Origin: Acidimicrobiaceae bacterium
GTDB lineage: Bacteria > Actinomycetota > Acidimicrobiia > Acidimicrobiales > Ilumatobacteraceae
DNA: 15,086 nucleotides
Assembly (NCBI GenBank): GCA_003455715.1
Contig: DMQJ01000071.1
Coordinates: 1 to 15,086 of the forward strand
Direction of reading: 5' to 3'
Both the position numbers and the translations under genes were made by a program. Positions 6,303 to 11,277 of the stretch are shown here, in pieces. Positions within the stretch are counted from its first letter, which is position 1, and the number at the start of each line of letters is the position of its first letter. The notes beneath the pieces are model-generated. The model was not told the origin of the DNA. It saw only the letters and a list, made by a program, of their open reading frames with translations, and made no database searches.

Positions 6303-7214
6303 GTGACCACCGTCAGTTTTCCTGGTGCCGAGGCGCCCGCCCGCCAGCACCATCTCCTCATCGGCGGGGTGCGCATTGCCGTGCACGAGTGGGGCGATGA
6401 ACGTGCAGATCCCCTGTTTCTCGTGCACGGCGGGTCCGACTTCGCCCGCACGTACGACGAGTTCGGGCCGCGGCTGGCGGCAGCCGGGTGGCGCGTCATC
6501 ACCTGGGATCAGCGCGGGCACGGCGACTCCGGCATGGCCCAGTTGTATGGCTGGGACGCCGACATTCGCGACGCCATCGGCGTGATGAACCACTTCACCT
6601 CCTCTCCCGCGCCGGTCGTCGGGCACAGCAAGGGTGGCGCGTTGATGATCCAACTTGCCGACGCCCATCCCTTCCGCTTCAGCCACCTGGTGAACCTCGA
6701 CGGACTGCCGTCGAAGCGGCCGATGAGCGACGTCGCCGAGCACGAGCGCGGCCGGATGGTGGCCAGCGATCTCGCCGGTTGGCTCGACCATCGGCTCACC
6801 ACCGCAACGGCAGAGCGCAAACCCGGCACGCTCGACGAACTCGCCGCACGGCGGGCACGATCCAACCCTCGCTTGTCGATGGAGTGGTTGCGCTACCTGG
6901 TGAGCGTTGGCGCCCGCCAAGACGCCGACGGCTGGCGCTGGAAACTCGACCCTTCCATGCGCTTCGGAGGGTTCGGCCCGTGGCGGCCAGAGTGGACGTC
7001 GTACCGCTTGCCTGGGCTGGGCATGCCATTCCTCGGGGTGATGGGCACCGAGCAAGAGCCCATGGGGTGGGGCACGGTGCCCGACCAGATCAGGCCGCTG
7101 CTGCCGTCCGACGGTCGGCTGGAGGTGCTCGACGGCGTGGGCCACTTCGTGCACATCGAGCAGCCCGCCCTCGTCGCCGGTCTGGTCATCGACTTCCTCG
7201 GAGGTGGGCGATGA
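6303..7214 (+). CDS. Alpha/beta hydrolase
   Basis: From GTG 6303 the protein has 303 residues. It shows an HGGSDFARTYDEF oxyanion-loop region (HGG at 42-44), ITWDQRGHGDSG at about 66-77, the nucleophile elbow VVGHSKGG with S109, and a C-terminal GVGHFVHIEQP placing the catalytic His at about 281. The acid residue is less clear: the usual GxxD position reads VMGTEQEPMGW, so a Glu may serve. These features are typical of esterase, lipase, epoxide-hydrolase or haloperoxidase-like enzymes acting in the cytoplasm; the substrate is unknown. The frame stays open back to 6093, but that stretch is antisense to the LysM gene and reads as low-complexity Val/Thr. The stop overlaps the next gene by ATGA, so the two are translationally coupled. 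Confidence 0.85.
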   Translation: MTTVSFPGAEAPARQHHLLIGGVRIAVHEWGDERADPLFLVHGGSDFARTYDEFGPRLAAAGWRVITWDQRGHGDSGMAQLYGWDADIRDAIGVMNHFTSSPAPVVGHSKGGALMIQLADAHPFRFSHLVNLDGLPSKRPMSDVAEHERGRMVASDLAGWLDHRLTTATAERKPGTLDELAARRARSNPRLSMEWLRYLVSVGARQDADGWRWKLDPSMRFGGFGPWRPEWTSYRLPGLGMPFLGVMGTEQEPMGWGTVPDQIRPLLPSDGRLEVLDGVGHFVHIEQPALVAGLVIDFLGGGR

Positions 7215-7855
7215 GCACCACGTTCCTCGCCCACAATCGAGTGCAGCTGGCGCTCCATCAGTTGCAGGAGGGCACGGGCCGCCCGCTGCTGCTGCTCCAC
7301 GGGCTGGGCGAGCAGTCGCCCGCCAGGGTGCCCGCGTGGATCACCTGGCCAGGGCCGGTGTACGCGCTCGACTTCACCGGCCACGGGCAGTCCACCGTGC
7401 CCGTCGGCGGTGGCTACTCGGCCGAGATTCTCCTCGCCGACGCCGACACCGCTCTCGCCCACCTCGGCGAGTGCACCGTGGTGGGACGGGGTCTCGGTGC
7501 CTACATCGCCCTCATGCTGGCGGGGGCACGGGCATCGAAGGTGCGCGGTGCAGTGCTGTGCGACGGGCCGGGCCTGTGGGGAGGCCCGTCGGGGCCGACC
7601 TCGGCCGATTTCGTCGTGCTCGACGACTCGGCGCGCACCGCACCCGACCCGTATGCGCTGCACGAACTGTCGAAAGACCTGCGGCCCCGTGACTACGCCC
7701 AGTTGTTCGTGCGACTGGCCCTCGAGCACTCCGGCCTCGACGAGCCGTTCGCTGTGGCCGCGCGGGTGCGCCCTCCGTGGTTGGAGGCTGTCGTCGGTGA
7801 GGTCGGTGTCGCCGAGTGCCCTCGCGAAGCTGCCCTCGCCCGCTACCTCCCCTGA
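7211..7855 (+). CDS. Alpha/beta-hydrolase-fold protein lacking the nucleophile (probable pseudoenzyme)
   Basis: The protein has 214 residues, about 90 fewer than its upstream neighbour. The start ATG 7211 has GGAGGT at 7200-7205, 5 nt upstream, and overlaps the preceding stop as ATGA. The fold is recognisable from RPLLLLHGLGEQSPA near the N-terminus, VYALDFTGHGQSTVPVGGGY, and the elbow VVGRGLGAYIALMLAGA. At the elbow the usual G-x-S-x-G reads G-R-G-L-G, so residue 94 is Gly (codon ggt, 7490-7492). No 'GH' histidine motif or acid loop appears in the short C-terminal part, which ends ECPREAALARYLP. It is therefore probably non-catalytic, for example a binding or regulatory partner of the hydrolase. 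The intact frame and good ribosome binding site argue against a decaying gene. Function is inferred only. Confidence 0.7.
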   Translation: MSTTFLAHNRVQLALHQLQEGTGRPLLLLHGLGEQSPARVPAWITWPGPVYALDFTGHGQSTVPVGGGYSAEILLADADTALAHLGECTVVGRGLGAYIALMLAGARASKVRGAVLCDGPGLWGGPSGPTSADFVVLDDSARTAPDPYALHELSKDLRPRDYAQLFVRLALEHSGLDEPFAVAARVRPPWLEAVVGEVGVAECPREAALARYLP

Positions 7856-7887
7856 CAACTCCCGACCCCCCTCCTCCTCACTCACCA

Positions 7888-7963
7888 CGTTTTACGTAAA
7901 AGGTGACAGGTAATCCACAGGGTCTGACCTGGGGCTCCGGGTTGTCACCTTTTACGTAAAACG
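7888..7963. terminator. Perfect 21-bp inverted repeat, likely bidirectional terminator or intergenic repeat element
   Basis: Arms 7888-7908 and 7943-7963 are perfect inverted copies around a 34-nt centre. Each arm contains the self-complementary 12-mer TTTTACGTAAAA next to a GGTGACA / TGTCACC stem. Read in either direction, the GC-containing stem is preceded by AAAA and followed by TTTT, the form of a bidirectional intrinsic terminator. It lies between two convergent genes, 6 nt from the polyprenyl synthase stop. The centre offers an alternative small pairing, CAGGT 7907-7911 with ACCTG 7927-7931. It may also be one copy of a dispersed repeat. The rest of the gap 7856-7969 is featureless. Confidence 0.7.
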
Positions 7964-7969
7964 GGGTGT

Positions 7970-9034
7970 TTAGACGAGGCGGCGGCTGACGTAGGCAGCG
8001 AGGGCCACCAACTCGGCGCGGGCACCAGCGGTGATGGGTGCCTGCTCGATAGCCCACACGGCCTCGGCAGTGAGGCGATCGATGGTGGCCTCCAGGTCGG
8101 CCAGGGCCCCCGTGTCGATGATGACCTGCTGCACTCGCGCGACGTCGGTATCGGTGAGCACCGCTCGACCCACCAGCGCCAAGACCTCCGCCTGCGCTGG
8201 CGAGGCCGCCTCCACCGCTCGGGCCATCAGCGGCGTGGGCTTGCCCTCACGAAGGTCGCCACCCACGGGCTTGCCGGTGACTGCCGGATCGCCGAATGCG
8301 CCCATCACGTCGTCGCGCATCTGGAACGCGTCGCCGAGAGGGAGACCGTAGGCGCTGAGGGCAGGCAAGAGTTCGGCGGCACGATCGGGCGCAGCGAGCA
8401 CCGCACCAAGGTGCAGCGGCCGTTCGATGGTGTACTTGCCGCTCTTGTAACGGCAGATGCGCTCGGCTTTCGCGCGAGTGCGGTCGTTGCGAACACTCCC
8501 CACGATGTCGAGCACTTGGCCGATGTTGAGTTCGATGCGCAACTCGTTCCAGATTGCCCATGCCTCACGGTTGGCCCCAGCGAGGAGTTGGTCGGCGAGT
8601 ACGAACGCGAGGTCGCCGACCAGGATGGCCACGCCATCACCGAAGCGACGCGCTTCGCCCGACCAACCAGCCTGGTGGTGCCGCTCGGCGAACAGGGTGT
8701 GGGTGGTGGGTTGGCCGCGACGGCTCGCTGCGTCGTCCATCACGTCGTCGTGGAAGAGCGCAAAGGCGTGCATGAGCTCGAACGCCGCCCCGGCGTCGGC
8801 CACGATGGGGTCGGCGGGGTTGCCTCCGGCAGCGGCGTACCCCCAGTGACAAAAGGCTGGCCGCAGGCGCTTACCGCCGCCGAGCACCAGACGGCCGATC
8901 TCACCGACGGGTTCGGCCAAGTCAGGGTCGAAGGTGCTCCACCGGGCTTCCTCCACCGCCAACACCTCGGCCAACCGGGCCTCGACGCGACCGGCGATCT
9001 CGGCGAGCGAAGCGGGAACGGGAGCCGACGTCAC
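7970..9034 (-). CDS. Polyprenyl diphosphate synthase (geranylgeranyl/farnesyl diphosphate synthase type)
   Basis: From GTG 9034 the protein has 354 residues. It adds isopentenyl diphosphate units to an allylic diphosphate. Family motifs are complete: LGGGKRLRPAF at about 51-61, the first Asp-rich motif HDDVMDD (D96, D97, D100) with RRGQPTTH after it, GQVLD at about 172-176, YKSGKYTIERPLHLGA at about 196-211, and the second Asp-rich region FQMRDDVMGAFGDPAVTGKP from about 237. The last is the form found in actinobacterial IdsA-like enzymes. Chain length cannot be settled; Phe91 at position -5 from the first motif could shorten the product. The open frame reaches 9226, but that part overlaps xseB antiparallel in style. 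GTG 9034 has TAACCT 7 nt upstream and no Shine-Dalgarno. It is 40 nt downstream of xseB, so read-through is also possible. Confidence 0.88.
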   Translation of the reverse strand: MTSAPVPASLAEIAGRVEARLAEVLAVEEARWSTFDPDLAEPVGEIGRLVLGGGKRLRPAFCHWGYAAAGGNPADPIVADAGAAFELMHAFALFHDDVMDDAASRRGQPTTHTLFAERHHQAGWSGEARRFGDGVAILVGDLAFVLADQLLAGANREAWAIWNELRIELNIGQVLDIVGSVRNDRTRAKAERICRYKSGKYTIERPLHLGAVLAAPDRAAELLPALSAYGLPLGDAFQMRDDVMGAFGDPAVTGKPVGGDLREGKPTPLMARAVEAASPAQAEVLALVGRAVLTDTDVARVQQVIIDTGALADLEATIDRLTAEAVWAIEQAPITAGARAELVALAAYVSRRLV

Positions 9035-9041
9035 GTCGATG

Positions 9042-9047
9042 AGGTTA
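9042..9047 (-). promoter_or_regulatory. Candidate leaderless -10 (TAACCT) for the polyprenyl synthase
   Basis: On the minus strand TAACCT is followed by 7 nt and GTG 9034, inside the 40-nt gap after xseB. This would give the synthase a promoter separate from the xse operon. No good -35 is seen. Confidence 0.4.
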
Positions 9048-9074
9048 GGGGGAAAGCCGAGGTGACCGCCCGCG

Positions 9075-9296
9075 CTACTCCGCAGAGCCGAGGTCGGCGA
9101 CGACCTGCTCGATCTGCAAACGAGCGCTACCGATGCGCTCGCGGCAGAAAGCGATGAGCGTTGCGGCGCGCTGCACATTGGCCGCCAGTACGTCGACGTC
9201 GACGTCGCCGCGGTCGAGCTGGGCAAGGATGGAGTCGAGTTCTGCGAGCGCAGCGGCGTAGCCAGCGGGCGGGTTGTCCGGATCGGTGGTGCTCAT
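9075..9296 (-). CDS. xseB: Exodeoxyribonuclease VII small subunit
   Basis: The 73-residue protein has the XseB pattern: GYAAALAELDSILAQLDRGDVDVDVLAANVQRAATLIAFCRERI, a short helical hairpin that binds the coiled-coil end of XseA. Several copies assemble per large subunit to form exonuclease VII, which degrades single-stranded DNA to acid-soluble oligonucleotides in the cytoplasm. Family members are usually 70-85 residues, so it is complete. Its ATG overlaps the xseA TGA as ATGA, and GGAGG at 9311-9307, within the xseA 3' end, lies 10 nt upstream. Confidence 0.92.
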   Translation of the reverse strand: MSTTDPDNPPAGYAAALAELDSILAQLDRGDVDVDVLAANVQRAATLIAFCRERIGSARLQIEQVVADLGSAE

Positions 9297-10642
9297 GGTT
9301 GGGTGTCCTCCACACGGCTGCGCGCCGTGCCATCGGCGAAGGTGGTGATGATCAGGTCGCCGGGCTGCAGTTCGGCGCTGGTGCGCACCGTACGACCGTC
9401 GGCGGTACGGGTGATACTCCAGCCACGGGCCATGGTGGTGGCGGGGTCGAGCAAGCGAACCCGCTCGGCCAGCATGTCGAGGTGACGCGCTTCGGGCTGT
9501 AGCCGCAGCGGCGCCCGGCCCACCGTGGCAACGGCGGAGGTCAGGTGGGAATCGGCTCGCTCAAGAGTGCGCAGGGCTTCGCCCCGCACCCGATTGGCTC
9601 GATGGGCCAACCGTTCGTCGCTGCGGCCAACTGCGGTGGCCACCCGATGGCGAATGCCATGTGCCACGTCGGCTATGGCGGCGGCGGCCACCTCCACACT
9701 GCGGTCGGCGCGCCGGGCAATGGCCGACCACGCCTGTTCCGCTCGCTGCTGGAACTCCTGCACCCGCTCGACGAGCGCCGCCGCACAGGCCGTAGGCGTC
9801 TTTAGTGCCAGATGGGCAACCTCGTCGGCCACGCTGCGGTCGATCTCGTGGCCGAGGCCGGTCAACACCGGTACCTGGGCGGTGGCGATGGCGGTGGCAA
9901 TGGCCTCATGGTCGAAGGTGGCGAGTTCGGTTCGACTGCCGCCGCCTCGAATGACCACCACCGCATCGAGCCCGGGCGACCGACCCAGTGTGCGAACCGC
10001 CGCACTGACCTCGGTGACCGCCCACTCGCCCTGCACACGCACATCGCACACCTGTAGTCGGAACCCGAGACCGCTTCGCTCGATCTCGTGCACGAAATCG
10101 GCCCATGCGGCGCTGGCAACGCTGGTGACCACGCCCACGCGCAGCGGCGCCACCGGCATGGGCACGCGCTTGTTGCGGTCGTACAGCCCGCTTGCCACCA
10201 GTCGGCGCACCACCTCCGTGCGCTGGAGCGCCATCTCGCCCAGCGTGAACCTGGGGTCGATACCGCTCATCTTCAGGCCCAGTTGGCCCGACGGCGCGTA
10301 GAAGTCGAGATGGCCGAAGATGCGCACTTTCAGGCCGTCGGCGAGGCGCACGCGATTCTTCATCAGCAGCGGCTTCAGGCGTGCACGCGACGGGGCGAAG
10401 AACTGCACGTTGAGCACCGCTCTGCCGTCGTCGCCGTCTTCCACCAGGCGGAAGTAGGCGTGCGCGCCGCGCTCGCTCCAGCCCTGAATCTCGCCACGCA
10501 CCCACACACCGTCATCGAAGCGACGGCGCAGCGCGCCGTTGATGGCATCGGCCAACTCGCCGACCGTGAAGGTGGGCGACCCGTGATCGTCAAGGTCGAG
10601 GTCGCCGCCCTCGGAACCGAAGTCGAACCCGGGCTGGCTCAT
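9293..10642 (-). CDS. xseA: Exodeoxyribonuclease VII large subunit
   Basis: The protein has 449 residues, normal for XseA. An N-terminal OB-fold spans about 25-125 (FTVGELADAINGALRRRFDDGVWVRGEIQGW ... HAYFRLVED ... LKVRIFGHLDFYAPSGQL), given here in pieces. The catalytic domain follows: LRVGVVTSVASAAWADFVHE at about 167-186, VVVIRGGGSRTELATFDHE at about 228-246, LTGLGHEIDRSVADEVAH at about 260-277, and TPTACAA at 282-288. The C-terminal third is an Ala/Arg-rich coiled-coil region that binds XseB. It ends with SITRTADGRTVRTSAEL and related residues. ATG 10642 is chosen because it overlaps the GNAT stop as ATGA and begins MSQPGFDFG; the frame extends further upstream only antiphase to the GNAT gene. 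No strong Shine-Dalgarno precedes it, so translation is probably coupled. Confidence 0.93.
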   Translation of the reverse strand: MSQPGFDFGSEGGDLDLDDHGSPTFTVGELADAINGALRRRFDDGVWVRGEIQGWSERGAHAYFRLVEDGDDGRAVLNVQFFAPSRARLKPLLMKNRVRLADGLKVRIFGHLDFYAPSGQLGLKMSGIDPRFTLGEMALQRTEVVRRLVASGLYDRNKRVPMPVAPLRVGVVTSVASAAWADFVHEIERSGLGFRLQVCDVRVQGEWAVTEVSAAVRTLGRSPGLDAVVVIRGGGSRTELATFDHEAIATAIATAQVPVLTGLGHEIDRSVADEVAHLALKTPTACAAALVERVQEFQQRAEQAWSAIARRADRSVEVAAAAIADVAHGIRHRVATAVGRSDERLAHRANRVRGEALRTLERADSHLTSAVATVGRAPLRLQPEARHLDMLAERVRLLDPATTMARGWSITRTADGRTVRTSAELQPGDLIITTFADGTARSRVEDTQP

Positions 10643-11253
10643 GGCTGCCACCACAGCCGGAACGCCGGCGGGCCGCCGCCCTCGAGCGTGAAGCTGCCGA
10701 TGTCGCTGAGCCCCATCGAGTGGTAGAAGGCAAGGTTCCGTGGATTGGTGCTCTCGAGATAGACCGACAGCCCCTCCTGCCCGGCACGGTGCATACCGTG
10801 GCCCAGCAGCGCACGACCCAGCCCCTGCCCCTGCTGCGACGGGTGCACGGCCAGGAACTGGAGGTAGTGGAAGGGTGGCTCTGGCTTGTTGTCGGCGAAG
10901 GCCCGCAGCGCTGTGCCGCGCTGCACGGTGATCTGCGCGCCGAGCATCGCCATCATCAGCCCACCAACGGTGGGCGACGAAGGGAACGGCATGTCGGCGG
11001 GCCCAAGACGCCAGAGAGCAGCCCCGGCGATGACGCCGTCGGGATCGCGAACCACATCGATGGTGCCGCCGAGCGCGAACGCCTCCACGAACAACCCAAG
11101 CCACGACGCCACCGCATCGGTGCGCCCAACCGGTTCGTGAAACAACCACTGGAACATCGGATCGTCGAGAAACGCGGCGCTGACCACCTCGCGCACTCGC
11201 ACCACTTCTGCCAACGTCGGAACGGCAAGCGTGGTGGCGACAGGCGACCTCAT
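10639..11253 (-). CDS. GNAT family N-acetyltransferase
   Basis: The protein has 204 residues. The C-terminal half carries the acetyl-CoA binding region: FLAVHPSQQGQGLGRALLGHG at about 133-153, with the pyrophosphate-loop pattern QxxGxG/A at 141-146, then LSVYLESTNPRNLAFYHSMGL. This matches GCN5-related acetyltransferases, in the sub-style of Actinobacteria with VVSAAFLDDPMFQWLF near the N-terminus. The substrate is not predictable. The stop overlaps the xseA start, forming a GNAT-xseA-xseB unit, although no functional link to exonuclease VII is known to me. The ATG at 11253 has TAGCCT 7 nt upstream and no Shine-Dalgarno. The LuxR-type regulator gene ends 24 nt upstream on the same strand. Confidence 0.85.
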   Translation of the reverse strand: MRSPVATTLAVPTLAEVVRVREVVSAAFLDDPMFQWLFHEPVGRTDAVASWLGLFVEAFALGGTIDVVRDPDGVIAGAALWRLGPADMPFPSSPTVGGLMMAMLGAQITVQRGTALRAFADNKPEPPFHYLQFLAVHPSQQGQGLGRALLGHGMHRAGQEGLSVYLESTNPRNLAFYHSMGLSDIGSFTLEGGGPPAFRLWWQP

Positions 11254-11260
11254 GGCGGTG

Positions 11261-11266
11261 AGGCTA
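11261..11266 (-). promoter_or_regulatory. Candidate leaderless -10 (TAGCCT) for the GNAT-xseA-xseB operon
   Basis: On the minus strand TAGCCT is followed by 7 nt and ATG 11253, inside the 24-nt gap after the regulator gene. Hexamer and spacing are identical to those before the hydrolase at 6303. Any -35 would fall in the 3' end of the regulator gene; none stands out. Confidence 0.42.
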
Positions 11267-11277
11267 ACCGTGACGTC

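Noticed and set aside
7856..7969. Mobile element end or attachment site
   Set aside because: The inverted repeat is tightly centred between two gene ends, with no transposase or target duplication. A terminator or dispersed intergenic repeat explains it better.
10643..11149. N-terminal extension of the xseA frame
   Set aside because: It is out of frame within the GNAT gene. Normal XseA length and the ATGA overlap both favour ATG 10642.
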